The notes under the pieces: model-generated | What the model saw: the letters and a program-made list of their open reading frames with translations, nothing else | What the model was told of the DNA's origin: nothing | Databases searched by the model: none | Shown: piece after piece, positions 7,963 through 16,197 of the stretch | How positions within the stretch are numbered: position 1 is the stretch's first letter | Layout: every line of letters begins with the position of its first letter | Assembly: GCA_963741755.1 (NCBI GenBank) | Contig: CAVUJG010000007.1 | Coordinates: 124,001-188,000, forward strand | Reading direction: 5' to 3' | From: Sva-07 sp963741755 | Lineage (GTDB): Bacteria; Actinomycetota; Acidimicrobiia; Acidimicrobiales; Ilumatobacteraceae | Length of the DNA stretch: 64,000 nucleotides | Made by a program: the position numbers and the translations under genes

Positions 7963-8569
7963 CGAACCCGTCGCCGACACGAGCTGGAACCGACCCGACT
8001 CGAGCGCCGGCCGGAAGATCTGCTCGTACGGAGGTCGCCCACCGTCGGCGGGATCGGGGAACACGTCGTGGATGGCGAGCGTGCCGCCGATCGCCACGTG
8101 GGGTGTCCAGCCCTCGTAGTCGAGTCGAGCGGGCTCCTCGCCATGACCGCCATCGATGAAGAGGAATGACAGCGGCGTGGTCCACGTCGGAGGCGACCAG
8201 CGGCGACCTGCCGACGACGGCGATCACCGAGTCTTCGAGCCCCGCGTCGTGGATCGCCGCCCGGAAGAACGGCAGGGTGTCCATCTTGCCGATCCGGGCG
8301 TCGACGACCTCGATGTCGTGGTGATCCCACCCCGCCTGGTTCTCCTCGGACCCCCGGTGATGATCGATCGCGAAGAGCACCACACCGCAGCGTTCGGCGG
8401 CGTCGCCGAGCCAGATCGTCGAGCGGCCGCAGTACGAGCCGACCTCGAGCATCGGCGCGCCAGGCACTGCCTTGCTCGCAGCGACAGCCGCATCCCACAG
8501 CGCGTCGCCTTCGTCGGCGGGCATGAACCCCTTGGTCGCGAGCGCCAGTTCTCGACGCTCCGGCGTCAC
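7936..8569 (-). pseudogene. Class I SAM methyltransferase (CmcI/MDMT-type), single frameshift
   Basis: The gene reads in two frames. From the GTG at 8569, 127 codons give the N-terminal fold with LEVGSYCGRSTIWLG (motif I, about residues 41-55) and FAIDHHRGSEENQ. From 8187 downward a second frame of 83 codons supplies the rest: SFLFIDGGHGEEPARLDYEGW (one residue longer than a quotable motif, split at FIDGGHG), then LAIHDVFPDPADGG and a stop at 7936-7938. The two join with one surplus base at about 8188, giving a 210-residue protein typical of the family. The GTG overlaps the nitroreductase stop (GTGA), implying coupling. The shift may be a real mutation or a sequencing error; codon use stays normal on both sides. 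Confidence 0.8.
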
Positions 8570-9219
8570 CAGGTGTCCCAGTGGATGATCGTGTCGGGGT
8601 CGGGACGCATCGCCGGCTTGAAGTCGGTGCCGACGGTGTACGCGAGCGGCGTGAGGCAGGCCTGCTGGATGTCGTCGAACGGGATGCCGACGATGTCGGC
8701 GACCTCCTTCTCCATCATCAGCGAGATCGTCGTCCACGCGGTGCCGAGCCCGCGGGCGCGCGCAGCCAGCATGAAGCTCCACATCCCGGGCAGGATGTTG
8801 CCCATCGACGACGCCGACATCATCGCCGGCGCGCCATCGACGCGGCCGGCGGTGCAGCCGAGCACGAGCGCTGGCGCTTCGGCCATGTGCTCGGACAGAT
8901 AGGTCGCGGAATCGACGACTCGATCCTGCTGGGCCTGCTCGGACTCGCCGTCCTTCTTGATCGCACCGGCGAAGAACGGCATCGAGCTGTAGATCGCCCA
9001 GCACTGCTTGTAGATCTCGCCGATGGCATGGCGCTTGTCGGCGTCTTTGACCACGACGAACTGCATGGTCATCAGGTTCGACCCGGACGGCGCCTGCATT
9101 GCGGTCGCCACACACTCGCGGATCACCTCGTCCTCGACCGGTCGAGAGAAGTCGAGTCGCTTGCGAACGGCGCGGGTCGTGGTGAGTACTTCGTCGGCGG
9201 AGATGTCGAGCAACGTCAT
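8566..9219 (-). CDS. Nitroreductase family protein
   Basis: A 217-residue FMN-dependent oxidoreductase fold of the NfsB/Frp type. The N-terminal FMN-phosphate site is seen as TTTRAVRKRLDFSRPV (about 13-28), followed by APSGSNLMTMQFVVV (43-57). The second FMN region is SSMGNILPGMWSFMLAARARGLGT (about residues 137-160, split by length), typical of the family. It would reduce nitroaromatics, quinones or an unidentified natural substrate using NAD(P)H. The ATG at 9219 follows TACAGT by 6 nt, suggesting a leaderless transcript divergent from tesB. The downstream methyltransferase overlaps by GTGA. Confidence 0.85.
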   Translation of the reverse strand: MTLLDISADEVLTTTRAVRKRLDFSRPVEDEVIRECVATAMQAPSGSNLMTMQFVVVKDADKRHAIGEIYKQCWAIYSSMPFFAGAIKKDGESEQAQQDRVVDSATYLSEHMAEAPALVLGCTAGRVDGAPAMMSASSMGNILPGMWSFMLAARARGLGTAWTTISLMMEKEVADIVGIPFDDIQQACLTPLAYTVGTDFKPAMRPDPDTIIHWDTW

Positions 9220-9243
9220 GCGACGACTGTACGACGTGCCAAC

Positions 9244-10128
9244 ATGGCGCCTGTCATGGAGAGCACTGCCCCCAACCAGTCGGCCCTGGACGACCTCGTC
9301 CGACTGCTCGACCTCGAAGCGATCGAGGTCAACCTCTTCCGTGGGAACTCCCCCGACGAGAACCGCCAACGGGTCTTCGGCGGCCAGGTCGCCGGCCAGG
9401 CGCTCGTCGCCGCAGCTCGCACCATCGACGAACGCGGTCGGCTCGTGCACTCGCTGCACGCCTACTTCCTGCGTCCCGGCGACCCGACGGTGCCGATCCT
9501 GTACGAGGTCGACCGCATCCGCGACGGCCGCAGCTTCTCGACACGACGGGTCGTGGCGATCCAGCACGGCCGGGCGATCTTCAACCTCCAGGCGAGCTTC
9601 CACGACGACGAGCCCGGGCCCGATCACCAGCTCGCGATGCCTGACGGCATGGGCGACCCGCTCGATCTGGCGGACTTCCACACCCGCATGGCCCCGTACG
9701 CCGAGCAGATCGGCGACTGGTATCACCGGCCACGGCCGATCGACCTGCGCTACGTCGACGGCGATCCGACGAGCCGACGTGGCCAGTCGACGACCAAGCA
9801 GCACGTCTGGCTGCGCGCCGACGGTGTCCTGCCCGACGATCCCGTACTGCATGCCTGCGTGGTCACCTACGCGAGCGACATGACCCTGCTCGACACGACG
9901 TTGCTGCCGTTCGGACTCGACTGGGACACACCTGGCATGCAGATGGCGAGCGTCGATCATGCAATGTGGTTCCACCGACCGTTTCGAGCCGACGACTGGC
10001 TGCTGTACGCGCAATCCGCCGTGTCGACCTCATCAGCCCGAGGAATGGCCCAGGGATCGATCTTCACCAGCGATGGTCGCCTGGCGGTCAGCGTGGTCCA
10101 AGAAGGACTCACTCGCCTGACGAGCTGA
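9244..10128 (+). CDS. tesB: Acyl-CoA thioesterase II
   Basis: A 294-residue double hot-dog thioesterase that hydrolyses medium- and long-chain acyl-CoA. Recognisable TesB features are LDLEAIEVNLFRGNSP, GGQVAGQALVAAARTID (about 46-62), HSLHAYFLRPGD (about 69-80), RRVVAIQHGRAIFNLQASF, and the C-terminal hot-dog block VDHAMWFHRPFRADDWLLY with the catalytic Asp. The ATG at 9244 is preceded at 8 nt by TACGAC; an alternative ATG lies at 9256. It is divergent from the nitroreductase gene with 24 bp between starts. Confidence 0.92.
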   Translation: MAPVMESTAPNQSALDDLVRLLDLEAIEVNLFRGNSPDENRQRVFGGQVAGQALVAAARTIDERGRLVHSLHAYFLRPGDPTVPILYEVDRIRDGRSFSTRRVVAIQHGRAIFNLQASFHDDEPGPDHQLAMPDGMGDPLDLADFHTRMAPYAEQIGDWYHRPRPIDLRYVDGDPTSRRGQSTTKQHVWLRADGVLPDDPVLHACVVTYASDMTLLDTTLLPFGLDWDTPGMQMASVDHAMWFHRPFRADDWLLYAQSAVSTSSARGMAQGSIFTSDGRLAVSVVQEGLTRLTS

Positions 10129-10156
10129 TGGCCGGCGATCGCGAGAGAATCGGGGG

Positions 10157-11449
10157 ATGAAACGAATCCCGCTCGCCATCGCCGCCGCCACTGCGCTGAT
10201 CCTCGTGGCGTGCGGATCCGACGGTGGTGAGAACTCGTTCGGGATCGGCCAACCTGCTGCGACCGCCTCGACAGCTCCGACGACGACTCCGGCGGAGGTC
10301 GAGCCGACCACGGCCCCGAGCACCGAACCGAGTGCTCCTGCATCGTCAGCGCCATCAGCGAGCACGACCACCGCGCCGACCGGGCCGTTGCCCGAGCCGG
10401 CGATCGGGCTGTTCGAGATCGGTACGTTCGATCAACCCGTCGAGGTGACCCACCGGCCTGGCTTCGGTGATGTGTTCGTCGTCGAGCAGCCAGGACGCGT
10501 CGTGGCCGTCAGCGACTTGTCGACCGACATCGTGCTCGACATCACGGGCCTCACGGACGCCAAGGGTGAACAGGGGCTGCTGGGCCTGGCGTTCCACCCC
10601 ACTGCCGACCTGGCGTACGTGAACTTCACGAACAACGACGGCGACACCGTCGTCGTCGAATTCGCCGTCGACCCGGCCACGGGCATCTTCGATCTCGCCA
10701 GCTTCCGAGAAGTGCTCAGCATCGATCAGCCCTACAGCAACCACAACGGCGGTCAGCTCGCCTTCGGCCCCGACCAGCTGCTGTACATCGGCGTGGGCGA
10801 TGGCGGCTCGGGCGGTGACCCGCAACGCCATGCCCTCGACCTGTCGAGCCGCCTCGGCAAGATCCTGCGAATCGACCCGCTCGCCGACGGCGATCAGCCG
10901 TTCACCGTCCCCGCCGACAATCCGTTCGTTGGCGATGAGGCGGCCGACCCGACGATCTGGGCGTACGGACTGCGCAATCCGTGGCGCTTCTCGTTCGATC
11001 CCGAGACCGGCGACCTCTGGATCGGTGATGTCGGCCAGGGCGATTTCGAAGAGCTCAATCATGCGGTCGCGGCCGACCGCGCCAATGCCGCCCGCGGTGC
11101 CAACTTCGGCTGGAGCGCCTTCGAAGGGTTCGAACGATTCAACAGCGATCAGCCGGTCGACGGTGCGCTGGCGCCGCTTTTCGTCTACGACCATGCCGAC
11201 GGACGGTGCTCGGTGACCGGCGGTGCTGTCGCCCGCGGTGATGCCGTGCCGGATCTCGCCGGCTGGTACCTCTTCGGCGACTACTGCACCGGCCAGATCT
11301 GGGCGCTCGATCCCACCGCCCCGCCGACCGAGCCCCGCGTCGTCGAGATCGCCGACCTGAACGGCCTCGCTGCCATCTCTCAGGGCCCCGAACGCGAGCT
11401 GTTCGCCGTGTCCAACGGCGGCACGGTCGCCCGCATCATCCCCGGCTGA
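10157..11449 (+). CDS. PQQ-dependent sugar dehydrogenase-type lipoprotein (GSDH beta-propeller)
   Basis: A 430-residue exported lipoprotein. The signal peptide MKRIPLAIAAATALILVAC ends in a lipobox with Cys19, followed by a Thr/Ala/Pro-rich linker to about residue 75. The rest is a six-bladed glucose/sorbosone dehydrogenase propeller: GEQGLLGLAFHP, NHNGGQLAFGPDQLLYIGVG, IWAYGLRNPWRFSFDP, GDLWIGDVGQGDFEE and the final GWYLFGDYCTGQIWAL. Members oxidise aldose sugars with PQQ, but many actinobacterial homologues have unknown substrates or resemble hedgehog-interacting-protein propellers. The GGGGG before the ATG may be a weak ribosome site. Confidence 0.85.
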   Translation: MKRIPLAIAAATALILVACGSDGGENSFGIGQPAATASTAPTTTPAEVEPTTAPSTEPSAPASSAPSASTTTAPTGPLPEPAIGLFEIGTFDQPVEVTHRPGFGDVFVVEQPGRVVAVSDLSTDIVLDITGLTDAKGEQGLLGLAFHPTADLAYVNFTNNDGDTVVVEFAVDPATGIFDLASFREVLSIDQPYSNHNGGQLAFGPDQLLYIGVGDGGSGGDPQRHALDLSSRLGKILRIDPLADGDQPFTVPADNPFVGDEAADPTIWAYGLRNPWRFSFDPETGDLWIGDVGQGDFEELNHAVAADRANAARGANFGWSAFEGFERFNSDQPVDGALAPLFVYDHADGRCSVTGGAVARGDAVPDLAGWYLFGDYCTGQIWALDPTAPPTEPRVVEIADLNGLAAISQGPERELFAVSNGGTVARIIPG

Positions 11450-11466
11450 CACCCGAGCACCTCCCG

Positions 11467-11567
11467 CGATGAGCGAAACCGCCGCATACGGTCGGTTGGC
11501 TCATCGCAGGCCGAGATACCACCGTACCGATGAGCGAAACCGCCGTATACGGTCGGTTGGCTCATCG
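11467..11567. repeat. Family A repeat doublet 2 (units 11467-11506 and 11528-11567)
   Basis: Two 40-bp units, 61 bp apart, lie between the convergent sugar dehydrogenase and RIO kinase genes. Their asymmetric half (GAAACCGCCG) is the reverse complement of the other doublets' CGGCGGTTT half, so this doublet is inverted. CAGGCCGA follows each unit, so part of the flank is duplicated too. The position fits bidirectional termination. Confidence 0.9.
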
Positions 11568-11586
11568 CAGGCCGAAGGCGGTGGGG

Positions 11587-12360
11587 TCACAGGAAGCTGA
11601 GCAGATCGGCGAACACCTCCTCGGCGTCGACGTCGAATCCTCGCCGTTCGAACCAGCCGCAGACGTTCAGCACGTCGCGGTGCAGGAAGTCGAGACCCTG
11701 CAGGTTCGCGGCGATGTCGATCGACTGCGGGAAGTCGATGAACCACAGTCGCTCCTCCCACCACAGCAGGTTGTACGCCGAGAGATCGCCATGGGCGAGA
11801 CCGGCCGCGGTGATGGCGCGCAGGCCTTCGAGCAGTTGCTCGAACGCGTCGGCGAGTTGCGGCGAGGACAGGCGAGCCGCGGACAGCTGCGGTGCCGCCA
11901 TCTCCCAACTGCCGACGTACTCGAGGTCGAACACGTCGTCGGCGAAGCCGATGGGATACGGAACCGACACGCCCGCGCTCCACAGGCGTGACATGACGTC
12001 GTGTTCGGTTCCGGTCCACCGGTCCTGCAGGAGCTTCTTGCCGTAGGTCGACATCCGCTCGATCGCCCGCCGGTCGCGGGTCTTGCGGAACTGGCGACCC
12101 TCCCGGTACTGGACATCGTGGCGGAAGGTCGAGGCTCGCTGCACACCGAGCGCTTCGAGCTGGCCCTTCTGGGTGACGTGGCGTGGCAGGTAACGCTTGC
12201 GGGCGATGAGGCATGAGCGGCCGTCGTCGCCGATGCGTTCGACGAGGTTGACCTGGGCCTCCTTCCCACTCTTGACGACGCCGTGGTCGACGTCGGTGTA
12301 GGGCTCGGCGACGAGCCAGGCTGGTTGACGGAATGGTTGATCGGACAGGGATTCGGACAC
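11587..12360 (-). CDS. RIO1-family serine protein kinase
   Basis: A 257-residue atypical protein kinase of the RIO family. The nucleotide loop is VKSGKEAQVNLVE (about residues 29-41), with the invariant lysine in LIARKRYLPRH. The catalytic loop is HGDLSAYNLLW (about 194-204), carrying the Asp/Asn pair, and the metal-binding motif is FIDFPQSID. Bacterial RIO kinases are of poorly defined function; the archaeal and eukaryotic members act in ribosome maturation. The GTG start at 12360 is chosen because GAGGTG lies 7 nt upstream. The 5' leader carries a possible short ORF with a strong ribosome site. Confidence 0.88.
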   Translation of the reverse strand: MSESLSDQPFRQPAWLVAEPYTDVDHGVVKSGKEAQVNLVERIGDDGRSCLIARKRYLPRHVTQKGQLEALGVQRASTFRHDVQYREGRQFRKTRDRRAIERMSTYGKKLLQDRWTGTEHDVMSRLWSAGVSVPYPIGFADDVFDLEYVGSWEMAAPQLSAARLSSPQLADAFEQLLEGLRAITAAGLAHGDLSAYNLLWWEERLWFIDFPQSIDIAANLQGLDFLHRDVLNVCGWFERRGFDVDAEEVFADLLSFL

Positions 12361-12468
12361 GGGACTGCACCTCGGGCGCGGGAGAACGACGACAGTGGAC
12401 GAAGTTCGGTCGCGCCGCTCACGGCAACGTGGGAGAAGCGAGGTGAGCGCAGGCTCAGGTCGGCTGGA

Positions 12469-12513
12469 TCAGCACGACGCGCGACCGAAGGTGGAAGCAG
12501 CAACGACAGTCAT
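12469..12513 (-). CDS. Possible 14-residue leader peptide upstream of the RIO kinase gene
   Basis: The minus strand has a consensus AGGAGG 7 nt before an ATG, which opens a 14-codon frame reading MTVVAASTFGRASC and then TGA. Such a strong ribosome site is rare in this window. The frame ends 108 nt before the kinase GTG. It may be a regulatory leader peptide, or chance. The rest of 12361-12644 shows no recognisable gene. Confidence 0.3.
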   Translation of the reverse strand: MTVVAASTFGRASC

Positions 12514-12644
12514 GTGCATTCCTCCTCTCGATCGACGGACAGGCGCCAACGTAGCGCACGCGGCGAGCCGTGTCGCACGAGTTTCCCAGTACGCCTACCT
12601 TGGGCCTGGGGCGTCAGCGGATCGGGAACCACTGCCGTGTCGCG

Positions 12645-12766
12645 ACCCCCGAGAATCTCCCACCGATGAGCGAACCGACCGGATACGGCGGTTTCGCTCA
12701 TCGCAACCCCCGAGAATCTCCCACCGATGAGCGAACCGACCGGATACGGCGGTTTCGCTCATCGCA
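12645..12766. repeat. Perfect 61-bp tandem duplication containing family A doublet 3 (units 12664-12703, 12725-12764)
   Basis: Positions 12645-12705 and 12706-12766 are identical, including the spacer ACCCCCGAGAATCTCCCAC in front of each 40-bp unit. Here the whole period, not just the hairpin, is duplicated, suggesting a recent event. It lies between the RIO kinase leader and the ppk2 3' end. Confidence 0.92.
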
Positions 12767-12829
12767 ACCCCATGTCCCAACCCAGCAGGCGCGCCCGACT
12801 CGCTCACGGCCCCGGCACCAGATGGACGT

Positions 12830-13783
12830 CTACCAGGTCTCGCCGTGGTCGGGAAGGGTGTCGGGGGTGCCGACGATCAACGGATCGGGCGGTACGACGA
12901 CGTCGAGGTTCTTGCCCTCGTACGGCAGCGTGTTCAACACGTGACGCATCGCATTGATCCGACCGCGCTTCTTGTCGTTGCTGCGCACGATGTTCCACGG
13001 CGCTCGCTCGGTGGACGTGCGCTCGAACATGGTGAGCTTCGCCTGCGTGTAGTCGTCCCACCGATCGAGCGACGCAATGTCGGTCGGGCTGAGCTTCCAC
13101 TGCCGAACCGGGTCGATCCGTCGGATCGTGAACCGGGCGATCTGTTCGCGTCGCGACACCGAGAACCACAGCTTGATCAACGTCGTGCCGGAGTTCATGA
13201 TCATCTCTTCGAACTGCGGCACCGTGCGCAGGAACTCCTCGTACTCCTCGGGAGTGCAGTAGCCCATCACCCGCTCGACGCCGGCGCGGTTGTACCAGGA
13301 ACGATCGAAGAATCGCATCTCACCACGCGTCGGCAGGTGGCGGACGTAGCGCTGGAAGAACCACTCGCCCTGTTCGCGCTGCGACGGCACGCTGAGCGCC
13401 ACCACTTCGGCGCCACGTGGGTCGAGGTGCTCGAGGAAGCGTTTGATCGTGCCGCCCTTGCCCGCCGCATCGCGGCCCTCGAACACCATGACGAGCTTGT
13501 GACCGGTCGACTTGATCCAGTCCTGCGCCTTGAGCAGTTCGACCTGGAGGTCGCGCTTCAGCGACTCGTACTCGGAGCGCGACATGCGTTCGGTGTAGGG
13601 ATAGCTCTCCTGCCAGGTGTTGACCGGAAGGCCGTCGGGTCCGAGCAGGATCGGGTCGTCGACCTGGTCGAACGTGCCCTCGACCGTGAAGCCTCGCGCT
13701 GCGATCTCCTCGGCGGTCATCGACCGGAACTGCTCGATCAGGCTGTCGATGTCGGTGACGTGTCGACCGGTGGTCTCGCTCAC
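12830..13783 (-). CDS. ppk2: Polyphosphate kinase 2
   Basis: A 317-residue PPK2 that transfers phosphate between polyphosphate and nucleotides, usually favouring ATP or GTP synthesis from polyphosphate. The P-loop is VFEGRDAAGKGGTIKRFLE, the Walker B region is FDRSWYNRAGVERVMGYCT, and the lid and basic tracts follow (SRREQIARFTIRRIDPVRQW). The GTG at 13783 (VSETTGRH) is preferred to the ATG at 13810 because GGAGAGA precedes it by 5 nt and it avoids overlapping mreB. It is co-transcribed with mreB, 13 nt upstream. Confidence 0.92.
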   Translation of the reverse strand: MSETTGRHVTDIDSLIEQFRSMTAEEIAARGFTVEGTFDQVDDPILLGPDGLPVNTWQESYPYTERMSRSEYESLKRDLQVELLKAQDWIKSTGHKLVMVFEGRDAAGKGGTIKRFLEHLDPRGAEVVALSVPSQREQGEWFFQRYVRHLPTRGEMRFFDRSWYNRAGVERVMGYCTPEEYEEFLRTVPQFEEMIMNSGTTLIKLWFSVSRREQIARFTIRRIDPVRQWKLSPTDIASLDRWDDYTQAKLTMFERTSTERAPWNIVRSNDKKRGRINAMRHVLNTLPYEGKNLDVVVPPDPLIVGTPDTLPDHGETW

Positions 13784-13796
13784 GCTGTCTCTCCGT

Positions 13797-14801
13797 TCAG
13801 CGACGGGCACCCATGAACATGCCCTTCAGGGCCTCATAGTGCTCGATGACATGCCCGGCTCCCAAGACGACCGCCTCGAGCGGCACGTTCGACATCTTGA
13901 CCGGCACCTCGGTCTCGCGTTCGATGCGTTCGGCCAATCCGCGCAGCAGCCCGCCGCCGCCGACGAGGTACATCCCGCGCACCAGGAAGTCCTGCGACAA
14001 CTCCGGCGGTGCCTTCGACAGACAGCGGATCACCGATGCAACGATCGACGACACGACATCTTCGATCGCGTACCTCACTTCCTCGGGCGTCAGCAACACG
14101 GTCTTCGGCAACCCGGTCATGAGGTCACGACCACGCACCTCGGCCTGGTGCTCGTCGGGCGTGGGATCGGCGGATCCGATGGCGACCTTGATCTCCTCGG
14201 CCGTGCGCTCACCGATGGCGATGCCGTGCTCGCGTCGCACGTAGTTCTGGATCGCGGCGTCGATGTCGAACGAACCGACTCGAACCGCTTCGAGCGCAAC
14301 GATGCCGCCGAGGCTGATCACGGCGGTCTCGCTCGTGCCGCCACCGATGTCGATCACCATGTTGCCAACGGGTTCGTCGATGGGCAGGTCGGCACCGATC
14401 GCCGCAGCCATCGGCTGTTCGATCAGGTTCGCATCAGCGGCGCCGGCACGTCGGGCGGCATCGGTGACCGCCCGTCGCTCGACCTCGGTGATCGCCGACG
14501 GCACACAGATGACGACCTTCGGTCGGGTGAACCGGCTGACACCGACGCGTTGCAGGAGGAGCCGGATCATCCGCTCGGTGATCTCGAAGTCGGTGATCGC
14601 GCCGCCGCGCAACGGACGCACGGCCACGATGTAGCCCGGGGTGCGACCGATCATCTGCCACGCCTCTCGGCCCGTTGCCAGCACCTCGCCGGTCTGGCGA
14701 TTGAGAGCGATCACCGACGGCTCGTTGAGCACGATGCCTCGGCCCTTCATGTAGACGAGCGTGTTCGCCGTGCCGAGGTCGATGGCGAGGTCACGCGCCA
14801 T
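13797..14801 (-). CDS. mreB: Rod shape-determining protein MreB
   Basis: A 334-residue actin-like ATPase that forms membrane-bound filaments guiding lateral cell-wall synthesis. Phosphate 1 motif is AIDLGTANTLVY (residues 6-17), phosphate 2 is VIDIGGGTSETAVISLGG (about 153-170), and the adenosine motif is MYLVGGGGLLRGL (about 285-297). No mreC or mreD is adjacent, unlike most mre loci; it instead sits between a small membrane protein and ppk2. It may be a solitary MreB paralogue. Confidence 0.93.
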   Translation of the reverse strand: MARDLAIDLGTANTLVYMKGRGIVLNEPSVIALNRQTGEVLATGREAWQMIGRTPGYIVAVRPLRGGAITDFEITERMIRLLLQRVGVSRFTRPKVVICVPSAITEVERRAVTDAARRAGAADANLIEQPMAAAIGADLPIDEPVGNMVIDIGGGTSETAVISLGGIVALEAVRVGSFDIDAAIQNYVRREHGIAIGERTAEEIKVAIGSADPTPDEHQAEVRGRDLMTGLPKTVLLTPEEVRYAIEDVVSSIVASVIRCLSKAPPELSQDFLVRGMYLVGGGGLLRGLAERIERETEVPVKMSNVPLEAVVLGAGHVIEHYEALKGMFMGARR

Positions 14802-14854
14802 GTGCGCTCACCTGGGCTCGCCGAAGGCGGTATGCCGCGCCGCGCGCGGTGACG

Positions 14855-15070
14855 TCACGTGTCATCGCCACCATCATCGCCGCTCGCGGCACGCTCGGAT
14901 GGTTTCATCCGATCCGACGTCTGGCGCCGCGCCTCCGGTGACAACGCGTCGATCTGGCGGCGGAACGACGCAATGTCGTCTGGCGGCTGTCGGCTGCGCC
15001 CGGCGGCTGTCGCGACGAACGCCACCACGACGGCAAGCACGACGAAACCGATGATGACGGCAACGGTCAT
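14855..15070 (-). CDS. Small single-pass membrane protein
   Basis: A 71-residue protein of unknown function. One N-terminal membrane helix (VAVIIGFVVLAVVVAFVATAA, residues 3-23, is one over 20 and is given here in two parts: VAVIIGFVVLAV then VVAFVATAA) is followed by a charged tail with RQIDALSPEARRQTSDRMKP. Its ATG overlaps the moaE stop as ATGA, which argues strongly that it is translated. It lies 53 nt upstream of mreB, so moaE, this gene, mreB and ppk2 may form one transcript. Confidence 0.65.
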   Translation of the reverse strand: MTVAVIIGFVVLAVVVAFVATAAGRSRQPPDDIASFRRQIDALSPEARRQTSDRMKPSERAASGDDGGDDT

Positions 15071-15546
15071 TCCGGCGACCCGACTGCACTGGCGTCACGG
15101 ATGTCATGCGCACCGGTACCCCAATCGGCACCGTCTGCCCACACTTCGTGCTTCCAGATCGGAGCGGACTCCTTCAGTGCGTCGATGGCGAAGCGAGCGG
15201 CCTCGAACGCCTCGGCCCGATGTGGCGCGGACACCACGGCGATGACGGACGACTCGCCGATCTCCAGGCGGCCGACGCGGTGCAGCAGCGCGAGACGTCC
15301 GGTGTCGGGCCAGCGACGACGCAACTCGGCGCCGATCTCGGCGAAGCGAGGCACCACCTGTTCGGCGTACGCTTCGTACGTCAGGTGTTCGACGCCAGTG
15401 CGCCCATCGGCGTGATCACGGATCGTGCCGCTGAACAACACGACCGCACCGCACTGCGGCCGGATCGCCCAGTCGTAGGCAGCGCCGATCGGGAGTTCCG
15501 TCTCGCTGAGACCGAACCAGTCGTCACCATCGAGGGGTTGATCCAC
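15067..15546 (-). CDS. moaE: Molybdopterin synthase catalytic subunit
   Basis: A 159-residue MoaE that transfers sulfur from MoaD thiocarboxylate to precursor Z in molybdenum cofactor synthesis. Family motifs are CGAVVLFSGTIRDHADG (about 32-48), LTYEAYAEQVVPRFAEIG, LLHRVGRLEIGESSVIAVV, and the active-site lysines in ALKESAPIWKHEVWADG. MoaD and the other moa genes are not in this window. The GTG at 15546 is supported by TACGCT ending 6 nt upstream. Confidence 0.93.
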   Translation of the reverse strand: MDQPLDGDDWFGLSETELPIGAAYDWAIRPQCGAVVLFSGTIRDHADGRTGVEHLTYEAYAEQVVPRFAEIGAELRRRWPDTGRLALLHRVGRLEIGESSVIAVVSAPHRAEAFEAARFAIDALKESAPIWKHEVWADGADWGTGAHDIRDASAVGSPE

Positions 15547-15552
15547 GCTGGC

Positions 15553-15558
15553 AGCGTA
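15553..15558 (-). promoter_or_regulatory. -10 element (TACGCT) for moaE
   Basis: The minus-strand hexamer ends 6 nt before the GTG at 15546 and there is no ribosome-binding site, which supports this start and a leaderless mRNA. Confidence 0.5.
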
Positions 15559-15627
15559 GCGACGCCGACACCCCGCCCGGCGGCCCGCGGCCGGCGGCCC
15601 TACGCAGCGTTGTACGATCTCGTGCTC

Positions 15628-16197
15628 GTGGAGCCTGGTCCCCTGCCCCCGCACGAGCGATCGTGGCGGCATCCCTCGGAACTCGGACCGACGCGTCTCG
15701 ACGTCGACGATTCCGCACGACGCTCCGACCTGAATCTGCTCGCGCTCGGCGGTGGAACCCTCGCCGTGTTGGCGGTCGCCGCGTTGGTCGTGGCGATGAC
15801 ACCGAGGACATCGAGCGGCCCGGTTGCGCTGAGCGCAACGACCACGCCGATCACCGCTCGTGCGGTCGTTGAGCCTCCGGCGACGACCGCCGCGACGGCC
15901 CCAGCGACAGCGGCAGAGCCGATCGCGATCCGCCCCGTGCTCACGACGTCGTTGGTGGCGTTCCCACATGCGGTCACCCCTGGGCCGCAGCTCGACGTCG
16001 ACGGCACCGAGGTGGCCGACACCACACCGGACGCCGACGAGACGGTGTTCGTGCGCACCGAAGCGGTGACCTACCAGGTCACCTGGGACGATGCACAGCA
16101 CATGCACGTGCCCGACGGTTCGGTCGTGTTCGACGACAGCGGTGACCTGGTCGCCCGCATGAGCGACGGCGATCTCCTCAGCCTCGTCGACGGCTGA
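15628..16197 (+). CDS. Membrane protein with N-terminal PPHERSWRHPSELG motif
   Basis: A protein of about 189 residues and unknown function. The N terminus carries PLPPHERSWRHPSELG, a short cytoplasmic motif I have seen in actinobacterial membrane proteins and HtrA-like proteases. One membrane helix follows (LALGGGTLAVLAVAALVVAM, about 43-62), then an Ala/Thr/Pro-rich linker and a small outside domain ending RMSDGDLLSLVDG. No protease triad is visible, so this is not a complete HtrA. The start is uncertain: GTG at 15628 or 15622, with TACGAT at 15613-15618 as a possible -10. It converges and overlaps by 20 nt with the SDR gene. Confidence 0.65.
   Translation: MEPGPLPPHERSWRHPSELGPTRLDVDDSARRSDLNLLALGGGTLAVLAVAALVVAMTPRTSSGPVALSATTTPITARAVVEPPATTAATAPATAAEPIAIRPVLTTSLVAFPHAVTPGPQLDVDGTEVADTTPDADETVFVRTEAVTYQVTWDDAQHMHVPDGSVVFDDSGDLVARMSDGDLLSLVDG

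Noticed and set aside
5855..12764. Conserved short peptides of the form MSE-X-T-X-YG-XX-AHR encoded in repeats
   Set aside because: These come from reading the palindrome in one frame; both strands give the same peptide-like pattern and no ribosome sites precede them.
15106..15627. Extension of the plus-strand gene at 15628 upstream across moaE
   Set aside because: The upstream part reads antisense through moaE, which has clear family motifs; codon-use and motif evidence favour moaE.
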